A stretch of DNA of 64,000 nucleotides, from assembly GCF_002002865.1 (NCBI RefSeq), contig NZ_CP019508.1, positions 744,001 through 808,000 of the forward strand, given 5' to 3'. The notes under the pieces were generated by a model. That model saw only the letters and a program-made list of their open reading frames with translations. It searched no databases and was not told where the DNA came from. The stretch is from Brevundimonas sp. LM2. Its GTDB lineage: Bacteria > Pseudomonadota > Alphaproteobacteria > Caulobacterales > Caulobacteraceae. A program made the translations under genes and the position numbers. Below, one piece after another: positions 30,207 to 39,032 of this stretch; the stretch's first letter is position 1; the number at the start of each line of letters is the position of its first letter.

Positions 30207-30890
30207 CTATCCGCGATAAATCTCGTAAAGATCGGGCTCAAAATCCACCAGTAGATCTTTAAAGTATTTCGGCTTGAGCTCATTCTTTATGAAAACGAGA
30301 TCACACTGCCAGATCGTCTGATCGTAATAGCAAGGCTCGACAATATCAATCAAATCGAAGCCCCGCATGCATACGGTTTGCAACCGCTCGGCAATATTCC
30401 ACCGCGTTGCCTCAATAATAACGATGCTGCATTCGTTAAGAACATTGTGAGCGCCATTGACGACCCGGAGATCTTCGCCATCAATGTCGATCTTTAGAAG
30501 GTAAGGGCCAGGTACCGGGTTGTCTTTTATGTAAGTATCGAGCTTGATCATTGGAACGACGCGGTCATTGCTGCTAGGCTGTTTGCCTGGCTCAATGTAG
30601 CTGTGCGAGATCTCATCTTCTGAGATTTTGCTGACGGTGGACAAGATCACCGAGCCGTCCGTGTCCGAAACGGCGGCGCTGACGAGGCGATAATCGATAT
30701 CTCGATAGGAATGCGCGATCGCGCCCGTATACTCCGACAGGGGTTCAAACAGAATGTGGGTCTTGGTGGGAAAGGCCGAAATCAGCTCCGGCGTCCCAGA
30801 CAATATGCCCACGTCGAGTATCGTGGTTATCGGAATATTCCGATCCTTCAACAGTTGGAGAACCTGATCCTTGGACGGACTCCGCTGCAT
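30207..30890 (-). CDS. FkbM family methyltransferase (second copy)
   Basis: A 227-residue SAM methyltransferase paralogous to the product of 12882-13592. It shows ITTILDVGILSGTPELISAF (about 21-40), HILFEPLSEY (about 45), YLLKIDIDGEDLRVVNGAHN (about 130-149), IVIIEATRW (about 156) and FDLIDIVEPCYYDQTIWQCD (about 174). I chose ATG 30890 because homology begins there and an upstream extension would overlap the divergent transferase gene at 31083. The conserved DIVEPCYYD block shared with the first copy suggests the two act on related sugars. It faces fcl across 181 bp and is divergent from the TPR transferase. Confidence 0.88.
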   Translation of the reverse strand: MQRSPSKDQVLQLLKDRNIPITTILDVGILSGTPELISAFPTKTHILFEPLSEYTGAIAHSYRDIDYRLVSAAVSDTDGSVILSTVSKISEDEISHSYIEPGKQPSSNDRVVPMIKLDTYIKDNPVPGPYLLKIDIDGEDLRVVNGAHNVLNECSIVIIEATRWNIAERLQTVCMRGFDLIDIVEPCYYDQTIWQCDLVFIKNELKPKYFKDLLVDFEPDLYEIYRG

Positions 30891-31082
30891 GTGTTTTCGA
30901 TCCTGACCGACGCTTTGCGCTTCGTTAGCCGTTAAGGCGGGCCAGATGCAACTCTCTTCCAAGCTCTTACAGCCAGGCTTCCAAAAACCGTTTCCCACGG
31001 CAGTGGGGGGAGGCTGTCTGTAGCCTGGAGGGATTGACGCCTCATCAGAAAAATGAGCACTGCGAACGGAAGAAGTCTGGCG

Positions 31083-34000
31083 ATGTTTATGCATCAGCCG
31101 GCAGCCGAGCGCGGGAATTCGAGGGTGGATGTGGCGAAGAAGAAGACGCTCGCTTTGGATAAAAGCGCCGTGACATCCGCTGCTTCCAAGCGGGAGGCTG
31201 TAGAGAGTCGCCAATCGCTGTCGCGCGTCCGTGCCCTATTGAAGGACGGAGAGCCTCGTGCCGCTCTAGCTCTCCTGGATGCGATCGCAGATGAAAATAG
31301 GGCCCTCGAAATCGCGACGCTACGGGGGACTGCTTTTCTCCAACTCGGACGGTTCGCCGAGGCCGAGGCCTTGTTCGAGGGGGAACGCAAGAAGGGATCA
31401 GTGCCGCTAGAACTTGACTTGGCGCACGGGCGGGTGATGGACCGGATTGGTCGTACGGATGAATCCATCCGGTTGATCGAGTTGGCTCTTGCCGATTATC
31501 GGGCTGATCACCTCGGCTTTGACAAGGTGTATGGCGAGGCAATCGTTGAACTTGCCGGGTATTGTGTTCGCGTTGAGGATTACGCCAGGGCCATGTCGGT
31601 TTTGGCGCGTCAGTCCCTGACGGGTCAGCCGCCCTATGAGTTCTGTCTTGTTCAGTTCCAGGCGGCCGTCGGGCTCAACGACCCAGATCAACTCCGCTTT
31701 GCGGCGACCGCATTGTGTGCGCACCCCGACGTCACCCGGCAGCAGATAACCTCCGTCTGCATCGAGCTCCATCAACAAGGTCAATTCGAGACGCTGCAAA
31801 AAATTGCGAGCGCGATCCAAGCCGGGCAGAAGCCTTTGATGGAGGTGACCGGCTTTTTGATGAGCGCTGGCCTGCCTGCCTTGCTGGCTGCGGACAAGGG
31901 TCTGGACGCAACGTCTGTCGAGCGATCGATAGCAGTCGTAAATACGTGGATCTCGCATCCCCGCATTAGAGCCGTGGCGCTTTTTCAACTGGCTTGGTTG
32001 GGCCGCGAGAGCCTCGACGCCAAGCGGTTGGCGGATCTGATGTTCCAAGTCTCGGCGGCTGGCCTCGATCCGGATAAGGACCTGGCTTATATTCTCAACA
32101 AATTCCTGAATGAAGTCCGCGAGCGACTTGGGCTTTCGCTCAAGGACGATATGGAGACGTCCTGGTGGACTGACCGTCAACGCGCGGCCCAAACCTTGGC
32201 CTTGTGGACACGGCTTCTGTCTCAAGCCGACGAGCCCGTGATGGCGTTGTTCGGGCTTTCCATTGCACTCTCGGCGACACCCGAGAACCCTGGGATGGTT
32301 TTTGCCTTTGCCCAACTGCTGGCTCACGTTGGCGAGATTTCAGCGGCGCGCCAGTTGTTCGCCCGAACGGGTTGTATCTCCGGGAATGATGTGCCCGCTC
32401 TCATCTGGCCTCCCTCGTGGCCTGAGCACGTTCTTGATACAGCGCCATACGACGCATTGCTCCCGAGCGGCGTGAATTGGCCCAGAATTTCGGTCGTTAT
32501 CCCGACCTTCAACCAAGGTGAGTATATAGAGGAGACTATTCTCTCTATTCTAAACCAGAACTATAGTGACGTAGAAATTATTGTTATCGACGCGGTATCG
32601 ACAGACAACACTCCGGAGATACTGGAACGTTATCGTCACCGGTTCACGCATTTGATTTCTGAGCCTGACAAAGGGCAATCCGATGCTATCAACAAGGGCT
32701 TTGCGCTCGTGACCGGTGATCTGGTCACGTGGTTGAATTCCGACGACATGTTCGGGCCGGGTGCGCTGCATATGTGGGCGCTGGAATGGTTGAGAACCAA
32801 GGCCGATCTGCTATTCGGCATTTGCGTGGCCCACAGGCGCAAGATTCCGGCGCTTGTAAACAAGCCTCGCGTCAAACAGGAAGATTTCACCCCCAACGTT
32901 CTAGCAAATATCGGCGAGTATTGGCTAAAAGGGCACTTTTTCTATCAACCCGAGCTGGTGTTTACGCGTGAACTCCTCAATCGTGTTGGTGGAAATGTTA
33001 ATTCTGACAATTACTACTGCATGGACTATGAGTTGTTTATGCAGTTTGCGAAGGCTGGTCTGAAAATCCAAGGCGTTCCGTGGCCGACGGCGTTGTTTAG
33101 GCACCATGACAAGCAAAAGACCGCTCATCTTGATCGTTGTGTGCGAGAGCAAGGCAATGTCAGAGACAAATACGTTCCGGATATCCTCTCCTCCGAGAGG
33201 TCCGACGACATAATTGGCCGTCTGGCCAATTTTTCAAAGATCGGATCTCCGCGCGTTCTCGTTGTTACGACGAGAATGGATAAGATATTCTCGCCACGAA
33301 CGGCAAGCGAGGTCTCATCAAGCTTCAGTGCGCTCGGCGTAACTTGCCACTTTAGCGATTCTGTCGACCCGGAAGTTTGGCTGAACTATGACGCGGTGAT
33401 TCTGCTCGTGCACCTCTGGCCGTCGGAGAGGCGCGCTTTGCAATCGTTGTCCCACAGGCAGCGCCGCCCCATTCTGGTGGGTTGGTATTGGGACAACCAT
33501 CATATTTATATGGACAATCTGGAGACCAGTGGCCTGCTGGATATTTCTGTCCCGGGGCACGCTTTTGCCGGGGCCTATCTAAGAAGCCGGAACTCGGCCC
33601 TTTGGCCGGCCGTTCCGCTGTGTGTCACACAGTGGACCCGCGAGGAGGCAGGTCAGCTCGAGCCACTGATGACACCGGCCGATCGCAGATCGAAAGACCT
33701 TTACGGCGGATTCGTCCGGTATCCAGACGCTGTTGAACGCAATAAGCGACTGGATTCCCTCATTGAATCGGGGCTCGTGCCTAGCATATTTACGATCGAT
33801 CCGCACAAGCTAGACAAGTATTTCACGCTTTCAGCGAGCGAACGGTTTGCGAATTGGTCCAGCCACGCGACCTCGCTTTCGCTGCCGTTTGATCAGGATC
33901 TGTCGCAAAGATTTTTTGATGCGTGGCTAACGGGTCAGGTGCCTGTGGTCACCCCGGATATGCTGGATATCGCCACCACGCAGGGCATATCGGATCGAGT

Positions 34001-34229
34001 TGGTTACGATCTGGTGGTGTCGAAAGACGCTAGTCCCGAGGCGGTGCATGCCGCAGGGTTGGAAGCCGCAAAACTGTTTGAGACGGGCGGCGAAGCTGGC
34101 GTCAGACGTCGACATCTGATGGCCAAGGACGGGCATATGCTGGTTCATCGTTTGATTACGATTGTTGAACGGATGAAGGCAGCCGGGCTCGCCGGGTCGA
34201 CTCAACCGCCCGTTGGAGTGGTGAAATGA
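31083..34229 (+). CDS. TPR-containing glycosyltransferase (GT2 + GT-B-like C-terminus)
   Basis: About 1048 residues. The first 450 are helical TPR-like repeats (ALLKDGEPRAALALLDAIAD, LRGTAFLQLGRFAEAEALFE). A GT2 domain spans about 465-690: WPRISVVIPTFNQGEYIEET, IIVIDAVSTDNTPEILERY, DKGQSDAINKGFALVTGD and TWLNSDDMFGP (metal-binding DD). The last 330 residues resemble a CgeB/GT-B-type half (VLVVTTRMDKIFSPRTASEV, LPFDQDLSQRFFDAWLTGQV). I favour ATG 31083 because GGAAGAAG lies at 31069-31076; ATG 31053 is also in frame. Its stop overlaps the next gene's start (ATGA), so the two proteins are probably made together and may form a complex. Confidence 0.86.
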   Translation: MFMHQPAAERGNSRVDVAKKKTLALDKSAVTSAASKREAVESRQSLSRVRALLKDGEPRAALALLDAIADENRALEIATLRGTAFLQLGRFAEAEALFEGERKKGSVPLELDLAHGRVMDRIGRTDESIRLIELALADYRADHLGFDKVYGEAIVELAGYCVRVEDYARAMSVLARQSLTGQPPYEFCLVQFQAAVGLNDPDQLRFAATALCAHPDVTRQQITSVCIELHQQGQFETLQKIASAIQAGQKPLMEVTGFLMSAGLPALLAADKGLDATSVERSIAVVNTWISHPRIRAVALFQLAWLGRESLDAKRLADLMFQVSAAGLDPDKDLAYILNKFLNEVRERLGLSLKDDMETSWWTDRQRAAQTLALWTRLLSQADEPVMALFGLSIALSATPENPGMVFAFAQLLAHVGEISAARQLFARTGCISGNDVPALIWPPSWPEHVLDTAPYDALLPSGVNWPRISVVIPTFNQGEYIEETILSILNQNYSDVEIIVIDAVSTDNTPEILERYRHRFTHLISEPDKGQSDAINKGFALVTGDLVTWLNSDDMFGPGALHMWALEWLRTKADLLFGICVAHRRKIPALVNKPRVKQEDFTPNVLANIGEYWLKGHFFYQPELVFTRELLNRVGGNVNSDNYYCMDYELFMQFAKAGLKIQGVPWPTALFRHHDKQKTAHLDRCVREQGNVRDKYVPDILSSERSDDIIGRLANFSKIGSPRVLVVTTRMDKIFSPRTASEVSSSFSALGVTCHFSDSVDPEVWLNYDAVILLVHLWPSERRALQSLSHRQRRPILVGWYWDNHHIYMDNLETSGLLDISVPGHAFAGAYLRSRNSALWPAVPLCVTQWTREEAGQLEPLMTPADRRSKDLYGGFVRYPDAVERNKRLDSLIESGLVPSIFTIDPHKLDKYFTLSASERFANWSSHATSLSLPFDQDLSQRFFDAWLTGQVPVVTPDMLDIATTQGISDRVGYDLVVSKDASPEAVHAAGLEAAKLFETGGEAGVRRRHLMAKDGHMLVHRLITIVERMKAAGLAGSTQPPVGVVK

Positions 34230-37200
34230 TTGTTCATGGCACCGTGCAAGCGCTTCGTGCGGTCGATGAAGCGCTACTCGACGGAAATGCTGGCGCCGTT
34301 TGGAAGGCCAAGGTCCAGTTGGGCGGGGTTCTGGCAGTTGCGAACGCGGACGATCTGACGGCGCTCGCAGGCCTGAACATCGGAGGCATTCAGGCGTGGT
34401 GGCGGGGCCGCTTGGGCTGGGATGTCGCCCTCCGAGAAAAGGTGTTCAGCACTTCGGCAGACGCTGTGTCCTATGACTTGAAGTTCAACAGCGATCTTGC
34501 CGGGGGCGACAGCCAGGTGCTCGCCATAGCAAGCCTGGTCGTGCTCGAAGCTCTGCCTGAAGTCATTGACATACTCGCTGCTCGGAAAGGAACCGATGGC
34601 CTGCTGAGGCTCGAGGCAGAGCTGGCTCTAGCCCTGTTGGAGCTGAGTTCGAGCCCACAACACGCGGGCGAGTTTGCGAAATGCCGCAGCGCGCTCATTT
34701 CTCACTTCTACAGCTCGTCTGTTACGCACCCTCAGGTCCGTGGTGCGACGCCGCGTGCGCCTATTCTTGAGGCCCTGGTCCGAAACCCCAACTACCTTGA
34801 CTTGTTGAGGAACTTCTCGACCGCAGAAATTAGGGCGGCCACCAAAACGATGACCGCCTTCATCGAGAGTGGCGGTAAAGATGCGCGGTTACGGGGCGCA
34901 GTCGTTGCGGCGCTCCTTCTCTTCGGACCCGCCTTCCTTGAGCGTCAGCAGATCGACTGGATGCTGAAGGATCCTGACTGGCGGGCTCAGCTTCTGGGCG
35001 CTCTCGGCCCGCAGCAAAAGGTGTACTGGAACGCACAGCAGGCCGAAATAGCGGAGAGCTTTGCCACATTGCTATTTGAAGCGGTGGGCGACTACCAGGC
35101 TTCTTCCGATTTAGGCGAATGGATCATCCTTGCCGAGACAGTTCTCAAATCTGTCAAGGTTGCGTCGCTGTACGGGCAGCCGACAAATATGAAAGCCCTT
35201 CAAGTTGCGCGCGGTAAGTTGGTCGACGCTTTCGTTCGTGAAACAATCAAGGTTCCTCTCCTGTCGTCCGAGCTCAAGAGCCGCGTTGCAGTTATTCTCG
35301 CGCATACCGACCTGAGTACGGAAACCCTGACGGCCCTATCCTATATTCGCGCATTCAAGCGACCGGATTTGGAAGTTGAGATTTTCGTTTGCCCGCACTC
35401 AGCTGGGTCTTACGCACCGGGTTCTCTGCAGGACGAGTTGACCGCACTCGCAGACCGATTTGAGGTTCTGAATGAAGGTGTTGAACGGGCTGCAATCCGG
35501 ATCTTGCGTCGCTCTCCCGCAGTGGCCCTCTTTCTCAACAGCGTCACCTGGGGAATATCGGACTATATCTTGCTTGCTGCGTCCCGGGTCGCGCGCATCC
35601 AGGCGACCACCTACGTCTCAGCTACGACCACCGGCTTTCCTAATATGGACGTGTGGATTTCAGGTAAGCACAGCGAGCGTTCCTCTCGGCCGTCCGCGAA
35701 CTACTCTGAAAAACTGATGCTCAAGCCGGGTAGCGCGGTATGTTTCCCGGCGAATGAGATTGAAATCAAAGACCCCGAGTGTATCGTTCAGGTCGAGAGC
35801 AAGCCGGCGTTCATCTCCGGCGCAAACTTCTACAAGTTAAACCGGACCATACTTACGACGTGGATGAAGTTACTTGCGCTGGAGCCGACGGCGGTATTGA
35901 AACTGTACCCATTCAATCCGAACTGGGATCCTCTCTATCCACGCGTTGCCTTCCGCCAATGGCTGTCCGAAATCGCGCACGAACAGGGGGTGGATCCAGC
36001 GCGGATTGAACTGATAGGTCCTTGGGACACTCGGTCGGAAATGCTGGCAGCGCTCCCCCAAGCCCGGGTTTATCTCGACAGCTTTCCACACTCAGGAGGC
36101 CTATCGACGCTCGATCCATTGTTGATGGGATTGCCGGTTGTTACACAGCGGGGCAGCTACCAACGCAGCACTCAAGGAGCCGACATCCTGGATGCGATGG
36201 ATCGGTCCAACTGGGTTGCCCAAAACGAGGAGGCCTATATCCAGATAGCACGGCGTTTGCTCGTTGGTGGCGACGTCTTAAAAGCCGACATCGACCGCCT
36301 ACGCGGCTCCCCTATCCTGAACGAAGACGCCTTTGAAGCTGAGCTCGGCGGAGTCGTGGAAGGCCTGATGGAGCTCGCGCGCGCTGAGCCACAATTAACT
36401 CTTCCGTCAAAGAAGTCCGGCCGCTCAGAGGTAGCAATCCAGTCGGAGGAGGACAGTGATTATAGTTTCGACGGCCTATGGCGGTTTGGAACGGGGTTCA
36501 GCTTTGAAGAAGCTCCCGTGCCAGATATCGGTATCACCAAACCTTACCGATGGACTGACGGTCGTTCGGCTTCGATCACTGTCAGTTCCTCCGTCATAGC
36601 AAATCGGACCGTCCGACTAAGATTGAGGACATTTGTCCTCGGTCAATCCATTGGCGTTACGTTCAATGGCGAGCTCATCGGTTGGAGCATTCCGCTCGTC
36701 GGTGACCTGTCTCAGGTTCAATCGATTACTTTCCGGGGCGATTTCCGTTACGGCCAGAACCTGCTGGAGCTTGTCCCCGCAGAGACCCACCTTGATAGCG
36801 GAGGACGGTCGCTGGCATTTATCCTTGAAGGCGTCCGGATCGACGCGGCGGATCCGGGGCCGTCCATCGATGGATATGCACGCTGGACCGTATTGTCGGG
36901 CTTTCACGACTGGGAGAACCCCCCACATGATGGTTGGCTAGCGCATCCCTTTAGGTGGACGATGCCGCCTGAGAGCACTTTCGAGGTGGTCAACCACGTA
37001 CAGGATGCAACGCGTATGACCATTGTCTACCGATCCGCGGTGCCGGGCCAAGTCCTTACGGCTTTGCTAGAAGATGTCGGGAGTTTCGACGGCGTACCGC
37101 ATAGTGGTGACCTGGCGCAGGAGGGGCGGCTTGTTATTGAGCATGCCTTTTCCGCGGGGCGATACGTCATCCAGTTGAAGTCGTCTGAATACCTCAGCGG

Positions 37201-37246
37201 CGATCGCCCGATTGGTGTGATGATCGAGCGAATCGTTTTCGAATAG
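34226..37246 (+). CDS. Large protein with OGT/SPY-like (GT41-like) catalytic half and C-terminal beta-sandwich
   Basis: A 1006-residue protein. The first 370 residues are helical without clear repeats. Residues about 370-720 resemble the C-terminal half of the O-GlcNAc transferase/SPINDLY family: NFYKLNRTILTTWMKLLALE (about 534), AVLKLYPFNPNW, RIELIGPWDTRSEMLAALPQ (about 593), ARVYLDSFPHSGGLSTLDPL (about 613) and LMGLPVVTQRGSYQRSTQGA. The last 270 residues contain two beta-sandwich-like segments (WRFGTGFSFEEAPVPDIG, WTVLSGFHDWENPPHDGW), plausibly carbohydrate-binding. Whether it glycosylates protein or polysaccharide is not visible. It overlaps the upstream TPR transferase by 4 bp (ATGA). Confidence 0.78.
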   Translation: MIVHGTVQALRAVDEALLDGNAGAVWKAKVQLGGVLAVANADDLTALAGLNIGGIQAWWRGRLGWDVALREKVFSTSADAVSYDLKFNSDLAGGDSQVLAIASLVVLEALPEVIDILAARKGTDGLLRLEAELALALLELSSSPQHAGEFAKCRSALISHFYSSSVTHPQVRGATPRAPILEALVRNPNYLDLLRNFSTAEIRAATKTMTAFIESGGKDARLRGAVVAALLLFGPAFLERQQIDWMLKDPDWRAQLLGALGPQQKVYWNAQQAEIAESFATLLFEAVGDYQASSDLGEWIILAETVLKSVKVASLYGQPTNMKALQVARGKLVDAFVRETIKVPLLSSELKSRVAVILAHTDLSTETLTALSYIRAFKRPDLEVEIFVCPHSAGSYAPGSLQDELTALADRFEVLNEGVERAAIRILRRSPAVALFLNSVTWGISDYILLAASRVARIQATTYVSATTTGFPNMDVWISGKHSERSSRPSANYSEKLMLKPGSAVCFPANEIEIKDPECIVQVESKPAFISGANFYKLNRTILTTWMKLLALEPTAVLKLYPFNPNWDPLYPRVAFRQWLSEIAHEQGVDPARIELIGPWDTRSEMLAALPQARVYLDSFPHSGGLSTLDPLLMGLPVVTQRGSYQRSTQGADILDAMDRSNWVAQNEEAYIQIARRLLVGGDVLKADIDRLRGSPILNEDAFEAELGGVVEGLMELARAEPQLTLPSKKSGRSEVAIQSEEDSDYSFDGLWRFGTGFSFEEAPVPDIGITKPYRWTDGRSASITVSSSVIANRTVRLRLRTFVLGQSIGVTFNGELIGWSIPLVGDLSQVQSITFRGDFRYGQNLLELVPAETHLDSGGRSLAFILEGVRIDAADPGPSIDGYARWTVLSGFHDWENPPHDGWLAHPFRWTMPPESTFEVVNHVQDATRMTIVYRSAVPGQVLTALLEDVGSFDGVPHSGDLAQEGRLVIEHAFSAGRYVIQLKSSEYLSGDRPIGVMIERIVFE

Positions 37247-37409
37247 CCGACGATCGACGGATCAACCCTTCTTAGCGGCGTTGCTCAAGCGTTAAACCAT
37301 CGGCAGGATTTAGTAAGGTGTTGGGTTGCCTGAGAAGCAGGCCGCGAGCATCGATCGGCAGGCGCGCCTTGATTTAGGTTTCCGCGCTTAACGGGCTTTG
37401 GGACATCAT

Positions 37410-37429
37410 GACACCAGGTTATTGGTGTC
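37410..37429 (-). other. Hairpin after the ABC-export operon
   Basis: Exact 7-bp arms GACACCA (37410-37416) and TGGTGTC (37423-37429) with a 6-nt loop, starting 5 bases after the stop of the last operon gene on the minus strand. No U-run follows, so it may stabilise the mRNA end rather than terminate. Confidence 0.4.
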
Positions 37430-37434
37430 CCTCC

Positions 37435-38355
37435 TCAGCCCGTGCGACGCACCTGGGCACCTAGGAACTCAAATTGCCCATGTAGAGCCCCTTCAGTGAG
37501 GCGGATCCTCAGTTCACTTCGAACGGATCGATCTGTTTCAAACGACATCACAGCCCTAAACAGGCCGCCATGGTTCGGCTTAACCGACATCGTCACAAAA
37601 TGGTCAGGCAGACCGCCCCACTCGAGAGCCAACTCGTATCTCGCTGCGTCATCATCCAGTGTAAATTGCACTGTGATTTCCCAGCGCCCCGGAGGTAGAC
37701 TGATCTGCGGTCCGTTGACGAGCAAGCCAGGCCCACCCGTGATATCTAGACTCGTGATGCGTTCTCGTTGTTTCTCGCGTCGCGGCGAATAGAAAAACAG
37801 CTGCGGCAACCACTCGCTCGAAGTACCCACATCGGGTAAGCCATTCGCGTAAAGTAACAGGGCTTTTGCGCCCGCGCTTTCCACTGGGCCTAGCATGTCG
37901 CCGGACGACGGGGTCGGCGCGACCACACGCAAGCCAGGCAATATTTCAAGAGCCCGGCCGGCCGCGGTAGCCTCTTCGGTTATGATATTGGCATTAGGAT
38001 AGTTTAGCGCGTCGACGACAAGCTCCGCAGCATCGATGACGGCATAGATACCACTTCCTCCCGTCAGCTCGCACGTTTTCGCCACCGCTCCTACCAAGCC
38101 GGTTGCGATGACCGCGATGTGGGCATCCGGCGCCGGGTTAAGAAATTTTTTATTGGTCGTAACGATCAGGCGTCGATCTTCGGTTGAGCCCGGTTCCAGA
38201 TCCCCTGTGTGATTAACGATCATTTCGAGACCGGCTTCGAGGGCACCGTAATGCAAGGCGGCCAGCCAAGCCTCGTAGTCAAAAGAAGGGGTAATCAGCA
38301 CGCAGCGCATCATCCAGCCATGTGGATGGTTCGCCTGCCGAGGCTCATGGTCCAT
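37435..38355 (-). CDS. Unknown protein at the end of the ABC polysaccharide-export operon
   Basis: A 306-residue protein I cannot assign. The first 180 residues form an alpha/beta domain (MRCVLITPSFDYEAWLAALH, HIAVIATGLVGAVAKTCELT, GSGIYAVIDAAELVVDALNY) with no known catalytic motif. The last 105 look like a beta-sandwich (GLLVNGPQISLPPGRWEITV, YELALEWGGLPDHFVTMSV), resembling sugar-binding ends of other island proteins. The start ATG (38353-38355) overlaps the kpsT-like stop by one base, so it is made with the exporter. A role as substrate-recognition or modifying partner of the ABC transporter is inferred from position only. No signal peptide or membrane segment. Confidence 0.72.
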   Translation of the reverse strand: MDHEPRQANHPHGWMMRCVLITPSFDYEAWLAALHYGALEAGLEMIVNHTGDLEPGSTEDRRLIVTTNKKFLNPAPDAHIAVIATGLVGAVAKTCELTGGSGIYAVIDAAELVVDALNYPNANIITEEATAAGRALEILPGLRVVAPTPSSGDMLGPVESAGAKALLLYANGLPDVGTSSEWLPQLFFYSPRREKQRERITSLDITGGPGLLVNGPQISLPPGRWEITVQFTLDDDAARYELALEWGGLPDHFVTMSVKPNHGGLFRAVMSFETDRSVRSELRIRLTEGALHGQFEFLGAQVRRTG

Positions 38356-39032
38356 CAGGCGGCTCGGAGCCAGCGATAGATTTCGACTGCTTCCTGTATG
38401 TCGTCGAACATTTTTGCTTTGCCGCTCTCGATAATCAAAGCCCTGTCGCAATACCCAGCGATCAGGTCGATGTTGTGGGATGCCATGAGGAAGGCGCGGT
38501 GGGCTCGACGTTCAAACAACTCGTGTTGACATTTCTCTTGGAAACGGGCGTCTCCTACCGCTACCAACTCGTCGATCAGATAGCAGTCAAACTCAATCGC
38601 AAGTGACAGGCCAAAGGCGAGGCGGGCTCTCATGCCTGAAGAATAATGCTTTACCGGCGCACGTAACGACATCCCCAACTCCGCGAAATCATCCACGCGC
38701 TGCCAGGTTTCCTTGAAATCACGGTTGTAGAGCCGCGCAAGAAACTTGATGTTATCTATACCGCTTAACGTTCCTTGAAACCCGCCGGAGAACCCGATGG
38801 GCCAGGACTGGTTCATCGACCAAGCGATCTTGCCCTCCGATGGACGTACAATTCCTCCCAAGAGCCGTATGAGGGTGGACTTACCTTGTCCATTCCTTCC
38901 CAAAATAGCAAGACGGCCCTGCTTCTCCAGGGTGAAGCTCAGATCGGTGAATACCGGCTTATGAGCGGTGCGATACGTATAAGAAAGTCCTTGGACGTGA
39001 AGTCCGACATTGCTCGGCAACACATCGGTCAC
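38355..39032 (-). CDS. kpsT: Polysaccharide ABC exporter, ATP-binding protein (KpsT family)
   Basis: ATPase of a capsule-type polysaccharide exporter, 225 residues. Walker A is GRNGQGKS (45-52), the ABC signature is YSSGMRARLAFGL (about 142), Walker B is CYLIDELVAVGDARF (about 160) and the switch His is in LMASHNIDL (about 190). The short length without a C-terminal carbohydrate-binding domain matches KpsT/BexA/CtrD, not the Wzt type. It overlaps the kpsE-like stop by 4 bp and the next start by 1 bp. It should drive the KpsM-like permease at 40227. Confidence 0.93.
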   Translation of the reverse strand: MTDVLPSNVGLHVQGLSYTYRTAHKPVFTDLSFTLEKQGRLAILGRNGQGKSTLIRLLGGIVRPSEGKIAWSMNQSWPIGFSGGFQGTLSGIDNIKFLARLYNRDFKETWQRVDDFAELGMSLRAPVKHYSSGMRARLAFGLSLAIEFDCYLIDELVAVGDARFQEKCQHELFERRAHRAFLMASHNIDLIAGYCDRALIIESGKAKMFDDIQEAVEIYRWLRAA

